Shown here: piece after piece, positions 18,137 through 26,268 of the stretch
Layout: each line of letters starts with the position of its first letter
Numbering within the stretch: the first letter of the stretch is position 1
From: Streptomyces sp. NBC_00536
GTDB lineage: Bacteria > Actinomycetota > Actinomycetes > Streptomycetales > Streptomycetaceae
DNA: 64,000 nucleotides
Assembly: GCF_036346295.1 (NCBI RefSeq)
Contig: NZ_CP107819.1
Span: forward strand, 1,488,001 to 1,552,000
Reading direction: 5' to 3'
Notes under the pieces: model-generated
The model's input: the letters and a program-made list of their open reading frames with translations, nothing else
Told to the model about the DNA's origin: nothing
The model's database searches: none
Position numbers and translations under genes: made by a program

Positions 18137-19285
18137 TTACGGCGCCCCGAACAGGGCGTCCTGGGCGGATTCCCGGGCGGCCAGCCGGGCGCCCTCCAAG
18201 ACCGCCGGATCCCCGAGGGTGGTCGCGCGGACCTCGGTCGGCACCGGGGTCAGGAGCGCGAGCCGGCCCGCGACCCTGGCGGCGAGGGCCGGGCCGCCCG
18301 CACGGCCCAGCTCGCCCCCGAGGACCACGCAGCCGGGGTCGAGTACAGCCGTCACCGCGGCCACCCCCAGGGCGAGCCGCTCGGCATAGGCGTCGAGGAA
18401 CTCCTCCCCGGCGGCTCCGGCGGCCGCTTCCTCCACCGGCCCGGTGAATCCGTGCGCGGCCGCCAGCGCGGCCACCGCCCCGCGCCCGACCAGCCCGTGG
18501 AAGCCGCCGCCGCAGTCGGTGGCGGAGGGCAGCCCCACCGTGCCCGGCACCGGCAGGAAGCCGATCTCGCCCGCTCCCCCGGACGCGCCGCGGCGCAGCC
18601 GCCCGTCCAGGACCACGGCGGCGCCGACCCCGGCACCCAGCCACAGCAGGACGAAGGAGTCGACGTCGCGGGCCGCGCCCATGCGCTGTTCGGCCAGGGC
18701 GGCGAGGTTGGTCTCGTTCTCGACGACGACCACGGCGGGCAGACGCCGCTGGAGCGCGGCGACCAGGTCCCGGTGCCAGGCGGGCAGTCCGCGCAGGTCG
18801 CGCAGTTCGCCGCTGGCGGGGGCGACCAGGCCGGGCGCGCCTATGACGACGGTGTGCAGGGGCGTCGCGCCCGCTTCCCGGGTGAGTTCCTCCAGCCGGG
18901 TCACGGCCTCCTCGACGGCGTCGGCGGGGAGCCGGGCCTCGGCGAGCGGGCGGCCGAGCAGGTCGGTGATCACCGCGGTCGCGCCGTCGGTCCGTACGTC
19001 CAGGGCGGCGAGGTGGGCGAGGCGGGCGACGATCCCGTAGAGCCGGGCGTTCGGTCCGCGCCGCTGTTCGCCCGACGCGCCGACGACCTCGATCAGTCCG
19101 GCGCCGGTGAGGCGTTCGACGAGATCGGCGACGGAGGGGCGGGAGAGTCCGGTCAGCTGCTTGAGTTGGGGTGCGGTGAGCGGCCCTTCTTCCTGGAGGA
19201 GCCGGAGCGCGAGCCGGTCGTTCATCGCCCGGGCCGTGCTCGGCGAGGCGGGCGAGGGAGCGGCGGATGCGGGTGCGGAGGTCAC
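18137..19285 (-). CDS. ROK-family transcriptional regulator
   Basis: This 382-residue protein has an N-terminal winged helix-turn-helix at about 25-80 (LTAPQLKQLTGLSRPSVADLVERLTGAGLIEV) and a ROK sugar-kinase-like domain. The ATP-site motif is degenerate (ALDVRTDGATAVI). The ROK zinc cluster is missing: the usual His reads Phe in GEIGFLPV and only one Cys remains in ATDCGGGFHG. It is therefore a regulator, not a kinase, and probably binds a sugar or related ligand. The GTG start at 19285 faces the MFS gene across 63 bp containing a palindrome, so it likely controls that transporter and itself. Confidence 0.87.
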   Translation of the reverse strand: MTSAPASAAPSPASPSTARAMNDRLALRLLQEEGPLTAPQLKQLTGLSRPSVADLVERLTGAGLIEVVGASGEQRRGPNARLYGIVARLAHLAALDVRTDGATAVITDLLGRPLAEARLPADAVEEAVTRLEELTREAGATPLHTVVIGAPGLVAPASGELRDLRGLPAWHRDLVAALQRRLPAVVVVENETNLAALAEQRMGAARDVDSFVLLWLGAGVGAAVVLDGRLRRGASGGAGEIGFLPVPGTVGLPSATDCGGGFHGLVGRGAVAALAAAHGFTGPVEEAAAGAAGEEFLDAYAERLALGVAAVTAVLDPGCVVLGGELGRAGGPALAARVAGRLALLTPVPTEVRATTLGDPAVLEGARLAARESAQDALFGAP

Positions 19286-19316
19286 CAGGCCATCCTAGGA
19301 GGGACGGAAGAGTTAT

Positions 19317-19337
19317 TATCAGGCAGGGTCCCTGATA
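19317..19337. promoter_or_regulatory. Palindrome between ROK regulator and MFS gene
   Basis: TATCAGG (19317-19323) and CCTGATA (19331-19337) form a perfect inverted repeat with a seven-base spacer. It lies 11 bases before the MFS ATG and 31 before the ROK start. ROK regulators bind AT-flanked dyads of this kind, so this is the best operator candidate. Confidence 0.6.
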
Positions 19338-19348
19338 GTTTGGATCCC

Positions 19349-20611
19349 ATGACCGGGGAAACGGATCTCACACCGCGCCGCCTGCGCCGCGCACGCTTCG
19401 CCATAGCCGCCGTCTTCTGCGCCCACGGCGCGGTCACCGGCAGCTTCGCCACCCGGATCCCCTGGATCCAGGAACACGCCCAGCTCAGCGCGGGCACCCT
19501 GGGCATGGCCCTCGCCTTCCCCGCGGTCGGCGCGGCGCTCGCGATGCCGCTGGCCGGGCGCATCAACCACCGCTTCGGCGCCCGCAACGCGCTGCGCGGC
19601 CTGCTCGCGATGTGGACCCTCTCCCTCATCCTGCCGAGCCTCGCCCCGAACCTCCCCGCCCTCTGCTTCCTGCTCTTCGTCTACGGCGCGACCGCGGGCA
19701 TGTCGGACGTCGCGATGAACGCGCTCGGCGTCGAGACCGAGAACCGGCTCGGCCGCTCGATCATGTCCTCGCTGCACGGCATGTGGAGCGTGGGCGCCCT
19801 GCTCGGCTCGGCCGCCGGTACGGTCGCCGCGCACGCCGGAGCCGACGCCCGGCTGCACCACCTGATCGCCGCGCTCGCGCTGACCGCCGTCGGGCTGGTC
19901 GCCGTGCGCGGGGTGCTCGACCTGCGCGGCGGCCAGGACGAGGAGGCGCCCGCGCACTTCGCGCTGCCGCCGAAATCGGCGCTGGTCATCGGCGCGATCG
20001 GCTTCTGCGCGGTCTTCGCGGAGGGCGCGAGCATGGACTGGTCGGCGGTCTACTTCCGGGACGTGCTGCACACCGACGCCGGTCTCGCCGCCGCCTCCAC
20101 CACGATGTTCGCGCTCACCATGGCCGCGGCCCGGCTCGCGGGCGACAAGGTGGTGGACCGTTTCGGCGCGGTGCGCACCGTCCGGGCCGGCGGGGCGCTG
20201 GCCACGGCGGGCGGCCTGCTGGTGGTCTTCGTCCGGCAGCCCGCGGGATCGCTCGCGGGCTTCGGCCTGATCGGGCTCGGCATCGCGGTGGTGGTCCCGC
20301 TGGCCTTCGCGGCCGCCGCGCGCAGCGGTCCGGCCCCGGCCCAGGCCATCGCCGGAGTCGCGACGATCACCTACACCTCCGGGCTGATCGCGCCCTCCGC
20401 GATCGGCGCGGTGGCCGACGCGACCTCGCTGGTGGTGTCCTTCGGGCTGGTCACGCTGCTGGCGCTGGCCCTGGTCGCGGGGGCGACCGTACTGCGCGCC
20501 CGGCCCGGCGCCGAACCGGGCCCGGCGGACCCCGAGACCGACCCCGTAACCTCTCCCGCGGCCGACCCCGCGACAGGCAATCAGGACGAACCTGCCGCTA
20601 TCCGGCCGTAA
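19349..20611 (+). CDS. MFS transporter controlled by adjacent ROK regulator
   Basis: This 420-residue protein has about twelve membrane helices and the MFS loop motif between helices 2 and 3 (GRINHRFGARNALRG). It resembles the YbjJ-like/FucP-like MFS branch, with an early conserved GSFATRIPWIQ segment. The cytoplasmic tail is acidic and disordered. The ATG at 19349 lies just after a palindrome shared with the divergent ROK gene, suggesting a ROK-repressed sugar or drug carrier. The open frame upstream of the ATG is not coding. Confidence 0.85.
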   Translation: MTGETDLTPRRLRRARFAIAAVFCAHGAVTGSFATRIPWIQEHAQLSAGTLGMALAFPAVGAALAMPLAGRINHRFGARNALRGLLAMWTLSLILPSLAPNLPALCFLLFVYGATAGMSDVAMNALGVETENRLGRSIMSSLHGMWSVGALLGSAAGTVAAHAGADARLHHLIAALALTAVGLVAVRGVLDLRGGQDEEAPAHFALPPKSALVIGAIGFCAVFAEGASMDWSAVYFRDVLHTDAGLAAASTTMFALTMAAARLAGDKVVDRFGAVRTVRAGGALATAGGLLVVFVRQPAGSLAGFGLIGLGIAVVVPLAFAAAARSGPAPAQAIAGVATITYTSGLIAPSAIGAVADATSLVVSFGLVTLLALALVAGATVLRARPGAEPGPADPETDPVTSPAADPATGNQDEPAAIRP

Positions 20612-20709
20612 TATGACCTCGATATGACCTCGGCCGTCCTCCGGCCGGTCTTCGATCCCCCCACACCCGGTCGGCGCCTGCGGCCCGCACCGCGAAACGG
20701 AGTTTCACC

Positions 20710-22122
20710 ATGGGCCTCGGCGTGCGCTGGACCCTGCACGGCGACGGACGGACACCCGCCCCCGGCGCGGTCGTCCGGCCGGACGAGCGGCTCTCGTGGC
20801 CGCGCACCGCGGGGCTCGGCGCCCAGCACGTCGTCGCCATGTTCGGTGCGAGCTTCGTCGCGCCGGTCCTCATGGGCCTGGATCCGAACCTGGCCATCAT
20901 GATGTCCGGTGTCGCGACGGTGATCTTCCTGCTCGCGACCCGCGGCCGGATCCCGTCCTACCTCGGCTGCTCCCTCTCCTTCGTCGGCGTCGCCGCGGCG
21001 ATCCGGGCGGGCGGCGGCAGCAGCGCGACCGTCACCGGCGCCGTCCTCGTCGTCGGCGCGGCCCTCTTCCTCGCCGGGCTCGCCGTACGGTACTTCGGCG
21101 CGCGGATCATCCACGCGGCGATGCCGCCCGTGGTCACCGGCGCCGTCGTGATGCTGATCGGCTTCAACCTCGCGCCGGTCACCGCCTCGACGTACTGGCC
21201 CCAGGACCAGTGGACCGCGCTGCTGGTGATGGCCTTCACCGGGCTCGCGGTGGTGTGCCTGCGCGGGTTCTGGTCGCGGATCGCGATCTTCCTCGGGCTG
21301 CTCTTCGGCTACGGGATCTCCGCCCTCTTCGACCTGCTCTTCGGCAAGATCCACTCCACCATGGGCGGCGGCGCCGCCGTCGACCACTGGCGCCTGGACC
21401 TCTCCGGGGTGGGCAAGGCCGACTGGATCGGCCTGCCCTCCTTCCACGCCCCGCAGTTCGAGTGGTCGGCGATCCTGATCGCCCTGCCCGTGGTCATCGC
21501 CCTGATCGCCGAGAACGCCGGGCACATCAAGGCCGTCGGCGAGATGACCGGCGACCCGCTGGACGACCAGCTCGGCACCGCGATCGCCGCCGACGGCGCC
21601 GCCTCGATGCTCTCCACCGCGCTCGGCGGTCCGCCGAACACCACGTACTCCGAGAACATCGGCGTCATGGCCGCCACCCGCGTCTACTCCACCGCCGCCT
21701 ACTGGGCGGCCGCCGGATTCGCGCTGCTCTTCGGCCTGTGCCCCAAGTTCGGCGCGGTCGTCGCGGCCATCCCGGGCGGGGTGCTCGGCGGGATCACCGT
21801 CATCCTCTACGGCATGATCGGCCTGCTCGGCGCCCAGATCTGGATCAACGGCGGGGTGGACCTGCGCAATCCGCTGAACCTGGTGCCGGCCGCGGCGGGC
21901 ATCATCATCGGCGTCGGCGGGGTCAGTCTGAAGATCAGCGACAACTTCCAGCTGGGCGGCATCGCGCTGGGCACGATCGTGGTCATCACCGGCTACCACG
22001 TGCTGCGCTACTTCGCCCCGGCGCACATGAAGGAGCAGGAGCCGCTGCTCGACTCGGGGACGTCGACGTACGACGCCCCCGACGCCCCCGACGCCCCGGG
22101 CTCCTCGGCAAGGCCTTCCTGA
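20710..22122 (+). CDS. NCS2-family uracil/xanthine permease
   Basis: This 470-residue protein has 12-14 membrane segments with NCS2/UraA hallmarks: AQHVVAMFGASFVAPVLMGLD near the N-terminus and the substrate-site strand ALGGPPNTTYSENIGVMAATR. The family imports nucleobases with protons. PNTTYSEN favours uracil over purines in related proteins, but specificity is not certain from sequence. The ATG follows AACGGAGTT. A tandem 11-bp repeat ATATGACCTCG at 20611-20632 lies upstream and is unexplained. Confidence 0.9.
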   Translation: MGLGVRWTLHGDGRTPAPGAVVRPDERLSWPRTAGLGAQHVVAMFGASFVAPVLMGLDPNLAIMMSGVATVIFLLATRGRIPSYLGCSLSFVGVAAAIRAGGGSSATVTGAVLVVGAALFLAGLAVRYFGARIIHAAMPPVVTGAVVMLIGFNLAPVTASTYWPQDQWTALLVMAFTGLAVVCLRGFWSRIAIFLGLLFGYGISALFDLLFGKIHSTMGGGAAVDHWRLDLSGVGKADWIGLPSFHAPQFEWSAILIALPVVIALIAENAGHIKAVGEMTGDPLDDQLGTAIAADGAASMLSTALGGPPNTTYSENIGVMAATRVYSTAAYWAAAGFALLFGLCPKFGAVVAAIPGGVLGGITVILYGMIGLLGAQIWINGGVDLRNPLNLVPAAAGIIIGVGGVSLKISDNFQLGGIALGTIVVITGYHVLRYFAPAHMKEQEPLLDSGTSTYDAPDAPDAPGSSARPS

Positions 22123-22210
22123 CCCACCCGGTGCGGGCAGGTTCGCCCGAACCGGCGAAGTACCGGGCCAAGTCTCCCGGTAACCGCCGCCACCTGCGAA
22201 CCTGCCTCCC

Positions 22211-22897
22211 ATGGAAGCGGTGCTCGCGCGGATGCGCGCCCTGGACGAGCGACTGCCCGAACACGACGGCGTCGCCGTCTTCAACCGGGTGTACCTGACG
22301 GTGACCGAGAACCTGCACCGCCGCATCGAGCACGGGGGTTTCCCCGGGCCGCGCCGGGCGGCGGTGCTGAGCGTGCGGTTCGCCGAGCGGTACCTCATGG
22401 CCGTCGACGCGGCCGCCGAGGGGGACCGTACGCCCTCCTGCTGGCGGCCGCTCTTCCAGTACCGGCGCCACCCCGGCGTACGGCCGCTCCAGCACGCTCT
22501 CGCCGGGATCAACGCGCACATCGGGCACGACCTGGCCCTCGCCGTGGTCACCACCTGCCGCGCCCTGGACTGCGAACCGGCCGCCCTGGAGGCCGACTTC
22601 GACCGCGTCGGCGACACCCTGGTCGCCCTGGAGGAACGCATCCGGGAAGACCTGATGCCCGGCCCGGACCTGCTGGAGATCGCCGACCCGCTGACCCACC
22701 TGATCGGCTCGTGGAGCCTGCAGCGCGCCCGCGACGGCGCCTGGGCCTCGGCCCGCCTGCTGTGGACCCTGCGCCGCTCCCCCGACCTGGCCGAGGAGTT
22801 CGAGGAGTCCCTGGACGCGGGCGTCGGCCTGGTCGGCCGCTGCCTGCTCACCCCGGTGCGGCAGAAATCCGGCGCGACCTGGCCGGTGCGGTTCTAA
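22211..22897 (+). CDS. DUF5995-type helical protein
   Basis: This 228-residue all-helical protein is characteristic of streptomycetes. Conserved features include DGVAVFNRVYLTVTENL, FAERYLMAVDAAAEG, CWRPLFQYRR and INAHIGHDLALAV. The histidine-containing helices (NAHIGHD) recall the DUF5995 family, whose function is unknown. No Shine-Dalgarno site precedes the ATG. It lies 88 bp after the permease and may be read from the same transcript. Confidence 0.8.
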   Translation: MEAVLARMRALDERLPEHDGVAVFNRVYLTVTENLHRRIEHGGFPGPRRAAVLSVRFAERYLMAVDAAAEGDRTPSCWRPLFQYRRHPGVRPLQHALAGINAHIGHDLALAVVTTCRALDCEPAALEADFDRVGDTLVALEERIREDLMPGPDLLEIADPLTHLIGSWSLQRARDGAWASARLLWTLRRSPDLAEEFEESLDAGVGLVGRCLLTPVRQKSGATWPVRF

Positions 22898-22906
22898 CCT
22901 CGGTCC

Positions 22907-23185
22907 GTGACCAGCTTCGCCACCCACCGCTTCCGGGTCCACGACCGGACCCATCCACCGCACCGTCGCCTGAGCGCCCTGCGCACCTGCCTCACCGAGT
23001 TCGCCCCCTGGCGGGAACGGCGCACGGCCCAGAAGCACGCCGGGGTGCGGATCCCCCGATCCCGCGGAGCCGCCGAGAGGTCCCCGTGTGCTGCCCGGCT
23101 GTGGCCGGTGTCGCCTCCGGCGGCGCCTCAAACGCCGGCGGGGCTGGCTTGGCCGGCCAGGGCGATATGGCGGCGGGAGGCGTAG
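22907..23185 (+). CDS. Possible small leaderless gene or gene remnant
   Basis: A GTG lies six bases after TAACCT, the same -10/leaderless layout as at 2224 and 29567. The first ~50 codons (to KHAGVRIPRS) keep strong G/C at third positions, as a real gene would. After that, codon use degrades and the frame runs through a GCCGGCGTTTGAGG-family repeat before stopping. I recognise no family. It may be a gene truncated by repeat insertion, or chance. Confidence 0.3.
   Translation: MTSFATHRFRVHDRTHPPHRRLSALRTCLTEFAPWRERRTAQKHAGVRIPRSRGAAERSPCAARLWPVSPPAAPQTPAGLAWPARAIWRREA
23112..23147. repeat. GCCGGCGTTTGAGG-family repeat, single copy
   Basis: Inverted orientation: GCGCCTCAAACGCCGGCGGG flanked by CCTCCGGCG and GCTGG, nearly identical to the units at 17915-18060. 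It lies between the convergent DUF5995-side transcripts and the DavB-like gene. The rest of the 22.9-23.26 kb gap holds only the tentative small frame and the hairpin at 23201. Confidence 0.8.
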
Positions 23186-23200
23186 CAGGGCGCGCATGGA

Positions 23201-23241
23201 AACGGGCCGCCGTCGCGCTCGTGGCGCGGGGGCGGCCCGTT
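23201..23241 (-). terminator. Terminator after the DavB-like gene
   Basis: AACGGGCCGCC (23201-23211) pairs perfectly with 23231-23241. The 19-base interior also pairs partly. It lies 25 bases past the stop of the minus-strand oxidase gene. Confidence 0.65.
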
Positions 23242-23265
23242 GTCAGGGGGAGGTGCCGGGGACGG

Positions 23266-24963
23266 TCAGTCCTCGGGCAGCTCTACCGGGGCGATGGCGT
23301 CGTAGAGGTCGCCGGGGCCCGGGTTGGTGGCGTCGGTCCCGCCGCCGAGGTGGTGCATGACGCCCCACACCGCGTTCAGCGCGGTCTGCACGGCGCCCTC
23401 GGCCCAGCCCGCCGTCCAGGAGATGTCGTCGCCCGCGAGGAAGATGCCGCGCTTGTCCTCAGGGAGGCGGTCCTGCATGAAGTGGGTGAACAGGCGCCGC
23501 TGGTAGCGGTAGTGGCCCGGCAGGTTCGCCTTGAACGCGCCCATGAAGTAGGGCTCGTTCTCCCACGACACGGTGACGGGGTTGCCGATGATGTGGCGGC
23601 GGATGTCGACCTTGGGGTAGATCTCGCCGAGGGACTTCAGCATGACCTCCATCCGCTCGTTCGCGGACAGCGGCAGCCACTTCAGGCTGTCGTCGCACCA
23701 GGTGTACGAGAGGCAGATGGTGGCGGGCTGGTCCGGGCCGTTGTCCAGCAGGTACGTGCCGCGCGTCATCCGGTCGGTCAGCGTCATCGACATGACGTCG
23801 CGGCCGGTGTCCTCGTCCTTGTCCAGCCAGAACGGCCGGTCCACGGGGATGAAGAGCTTGCTCGACTCCATGTAGTGGGTGCGCTCGATCGCCGTCCAGT
23901 GGTCGATCGGGAAGAGCGTGTCATCGCACTCGATCTTGGACAGCAGCATCCACGACTGGGCCGTGAAGATCGCGGCGCGGTACGTACGGATGTCCCCGGA
24001 CGCGTCGGTGACGGTGATCCGGTTGCCCGCCGTACGGTGCAGCCGGGTCACGGCCGGGCGCGGGGTGCCCTCGTGCAGGGTGGACAGCGAGGTGCCCTGG
24101 GCCCAGTGGACGATCTTCTCGGGGGCGCGGTCCCACATCCGCAGCGGCAGCTGCTGCGAGCCGCCGACGATGCCCTGGTGGTGGTCGTCCGCCTCGGTGT
24201 AGACGACGCGGAGGATCTCCAGGATGGAGTTCGGGAAGTCGGTGTCCCAGCCGCCGGTGCCGAAGCCGACCTGGCCGAAGATCTCCCGCTTGCGGAAGGA
24301 CTGGAAGGCCTTCGACTCGCACAGGAAGCCGTAGAAGGTCTGGTTGTCGAGCTTCTCGACGAGCTTGGCCCAGATCTCGCGGATGCGCGGGACGTCCCGC
24401 TCGCGCATCGCGGTGTTCATGTCGGAGAAGTCGGCGCCCTCGTCGAGGCAGTCGTTCCACGCGGCGGCGACGTCGCGGTAGATCTGCGGGAGGTCGGCGA
24501 TGGTCTCGGCGTAGTGCGACTCGCCCTTGAGGTCCACGACCGTGGAGGGGGTGGCCGGGGAGAGCGGGTTCGGGAACGGCTCGGTGACCAGGCCCACCAG
24601 GTCGATGTAGTGCTGGAGCGCGGTGGAGGACGGCGGGAAGCGCATGGCGCCCATCTCCGCGGTCAGCCCCTCCGTGCCGGTGCCCTCGAAGCCGACGGTG
24701 CGCAGCCGGCCGCCGATCTGGTCGGCCTCGTAGACGACGGGCTTGAGGCCCATCTTCATCAGCTCGTAGGCGGAGATGATGCCGGAGAGCCCGCCGCCGA
24801 TGACGGCGACCTCCGTGCCGTGCTCGGTCGCCGGTATCTGACCCAGGCCCGCCGGGTGGGCGAGGAAGTCGTCGTAGGCGTACGGAAAGTCCGGGCCGAA
24901 CATGGTGATCGGCGGCTGTCCGTCGCTGTGCGGGACGGCGGTGGTGGGCACCGTGGACGTCAT
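23266..24963 (-). CDS. davB: FAD amino-acid monooxygenase, lysine 2-monooxygenase-like (DavB)
   Basis: This 565-residue flavin amine oxidase has the Rossmann loop VAVIGGGLSGIISAYELMKMG and the C-terminal FAD segment GIFLAGDDISWTAGWAEGAVQ. From memory, it resembles Pseudomonas putida DavB along its whole length, notably FGPDFPYAYDDFLAHPAGLG, GQVGFGTGGWDTDFPNS and YFMGAFKANLPGHYRYQ. DavB converts L-lysine, with O2, to 5-aminovaleramide. The pairing with an amidase of DavA type 38 bp upstream supports this. A tryptophan or phenylalanine 2-monooxygenase is the alternative. The ATG has AAGGAGA upstream. Confidence 0.78.
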   Translation of the reverse strand: MTSTVPTTAVPHSDGQPPITMFGPDFPYAYDDFLAHPAGLGQIPATEHGTEVAVIGGGLSGIISAYELMKMGLKPVVYEADQIGGRLRTVGFEGTGTEGLTAEMGAMRFPPSSTALQHYIDLVGLVTEPFPNPLSPATPSTVVDLKGESHYAETIADLPQIYRDVAAAWNDCLDEGADFSDMNTAMRERDVPRIREIWAKLVEKLDNQTFYGFLCESKAFQSFRKREIFGQVGFGTGGWDTDFPNSILEILRVVYTEADDHHQGIVGGSQQLPLRMWDRAPEKIVHWAQGTSLSTLHEGTPRPAVTRLHRTAGNRITVTDASGDIRTYRAAIFTAQSWMLLSKIECDDTLFPIDHWTAIERTHYMESSKLFIPVDRPFWLDKDEDTGRDVMSMTLTDRMTRGTYLLDNGPDQPATICLSYTWCDDSLKWLPLSANERMEVMLKSLGEIYPKVDIRRHIIGNPVTVSWENEPYFMGAFKANLPGHYRYQRRLFTHFMQDRLPEDKRGIFLAGDDISWTAGWAEGAVQTALNAVWGVMHHLGGGTDATNPGPGDLYDAIAPVELPED

Positions 24964-25001
24964 GGGGCACGTCTCCTTGCGGCAGAGCTGGGGGGAAGGG
25001 G

Positions 25002-25802
25002 TCAGATCAGGGAGGCGTAGAGCCCGGGGCGGCGGTCGCGCAGGTACGGATTGTTCGCGCGCGAGGCCTGGAGCAGCTCGGGGTCGACCTCGCCGAACAC
25101 CAGCTCCTCGCCGCGGCCCGCACGGGCGCGGGTCGCGCCGTCGGGGGCGGCCAGCGAGCTGAGGCCGACGAACTCGAACTCGCCCTCGGGGCCCGTGCGG
25201 TTGACGTACGCGATGTACATCTGGTTCTCGAAGGCCCGTACCGGCACGAGCTGCTCGGCGACGAACTGGAAGGGGTGCATCTGCGCCGTCGGCACGAGGA
25301 GCAGGTCCGTGCCGGCCAGGGCGTGGGCACGGACGTTCTCCGGGAACTCGACGTCGTAGCAGATCATGATGCCGACGCGGAGGCCGTCCAGATCGGCCTG
25401 GACGACGGGGGTGTCGCCGGGGGTGAAGGCGTCCTGCTCGAAGCAGCCGAAGAGGTGGGTCTTGCGGTAGTTCGCGAGCGGGGCGCCGTCGCGGCCGATG
25501 AGCTGGGCGGAGTTGTAGACGGCCGCGCCGTCCCGCTCGGGGTAGGCGTACAGCACGGCCACCCCGTGGCGGCGGGCGATCTCGCCGACGGCGACGGCGG
25601 ACGGGCCGTCGCTGGGCTCGGCGAGCGCCGCGATCTCCTGGACCTCCAGGGCGTACCCGGTGAGGAACATCTCGGAGCTCACGAGGAGCCCGGCCCCGCT
25701 CTGCGCGGCGCGGGCGGCGGCCTCGTCGAGGGCCTTCAGGTTCCCGGCGACATCGCCGAGCCGTCCGGAACTCTGGAGGAGAGCGGTGCGCAGCGTGGGC
25801 AT
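25002..25802 (-). CDS. davA: Nitrilase-superfamily amidase, 5-aminovaleramidase-like (DavA)
   Basis: This 266-residue carbon-nitrogen hydrolase has all three catalytic residues: Glu in SSEMFLTGY, Lys in NYRKTHLFG and Cys in MICYDVEFPEN. The sequence and length resemble DavA, which hydrolyses 5-aminovaleramide to 5-aminovalerate and ammonia. Together with the oxidase downstream it would complete the first two steps of the aminovalerate route of lysine use. If the oxidase acts on tryptophan, this enzyme would instead make indoleacetate. GAGGAC lies upstream of the ATG. It is first in its transcript. Confidence 0.8.
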   Translation of the reverse strand: MPTLRTALLQSSGRLGDVAGNLKALDEAAARAAQSGAGLLVSSEMFLTGYALEVQEIAALAEPSDGPSAVAVGEIARRHGVAVLYAYPERDGAAVYNSAQLIGRDGAPLANYRKTHLFGCFEQDAFTPGDTPVVQADLDGLRVGIMICYDVEFPENVRAHALAGTDLLLVPTAQMHPFQFVAEQLVPVRAFENQMYIAYVNRTGPEGEFEFVGLSSLAAPDGATRARAGRGEELVFGEVDPELLQASRANNPYLRDRRPGLYASLI

Positions 25803-25878
25803 GGACGTCCTCTGGGGCAGGAGGGGCGGGGTCCTATAGACGGTACGGGCGGGCGCGAACGGTCGACAAGGGGTGTCC

Positions 25879-25939
25879 GTTGCGCGTAACCGAACGATTC
25901 GTTGCGTCTTTTGCTCACGCGGCGGCGATTCGTTGCGTC
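25879..25939. promoter_or_regulatory. Phased TTGCG repeats upstream of davA-davB
   Basis: A perfect 14-bp direct repeat CGATTCGTTGCGTC occurs at 25895-25908 and 25926-25939, 31 bp apart (three helical turns). A third GTTGCG core lies at 25879, 22 bp before the next core. Same-face spacing is what Lrp/AsnC proteins bind, and an lrp-type gene is adjacent. It lies 77-137 bases before davA. Confidence 0.6.
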
Positions 25940-25980
25940 ATCCCTCGGGTGTACGCAGCCTTTCGCCTCCGGCGGAGCCA

Positions 25981-26197
25981 CATCCAGCCCGCCCGGCGTT
26001 GGAGGGCCCGCGGTCCGCCTCCGGCCCAGCCAAACCCAGCCGGCGCAGCCACATCCAGCCGGCGCAGCCACATCCAGCCCGCCCGGCGTTGGAGGGCCCG
26101 CGGTCCGCCTCCGGCCCAGCCAAACCCAGCCGGCGCAGCCACATCCAGCCGGCGCAGCCAAACCCAGCCCGCCCGGCGTTTGAGGGCCCGCCGGAGG
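25981..26197. repeat. 90-bp tandem repeat array
   Basis: Two complete 90-bp units (25981-26070, 26071-26160) are almost identical and a partial third runs to about 26197. Each unit contains CATCCAGCCCGCCCGGCGTT, the GGCCCGCGGTCCGCCTCCGG segment and alternating CAGCCGGCGCAGCCA blocks. The partial unit carries CCCGGCGTTTGAGGGCCCG, tying it to the dispersed repeat family. It lies between the lrp-type gene and the davA promoter, and the remainder of this 466-bp gap holds only the TTGCG repeats. Confidence 0.9.
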
Positions 26198-26268
26198 CAG
26201 CCCCGGCCACCGCCGGGCCGGAAGCCACCGGAGACCTGGCCCCCGAACCGGGCCGGAGGCCGGAGGCC

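Noticed and set aside
22136..22206. Ten-base inverted repeat flanking the start of the DUF5995 gene
   Set aside because: The arms are 51 bases apart in 70%+ GC DNA, so chance is likely. No functional context.
20581..22851. A 756-codon frame antisense to the NCS2 permease and DUF5995 genes
   Set aside because: Asp/His/Arg-rich shadow translation spanning two recognisable sense genes.
25981..26197. CRISPR array
   Set aside because: The 90-bp units are contiguous and nearly identical throughout, with no unique spacers and no cas genes.
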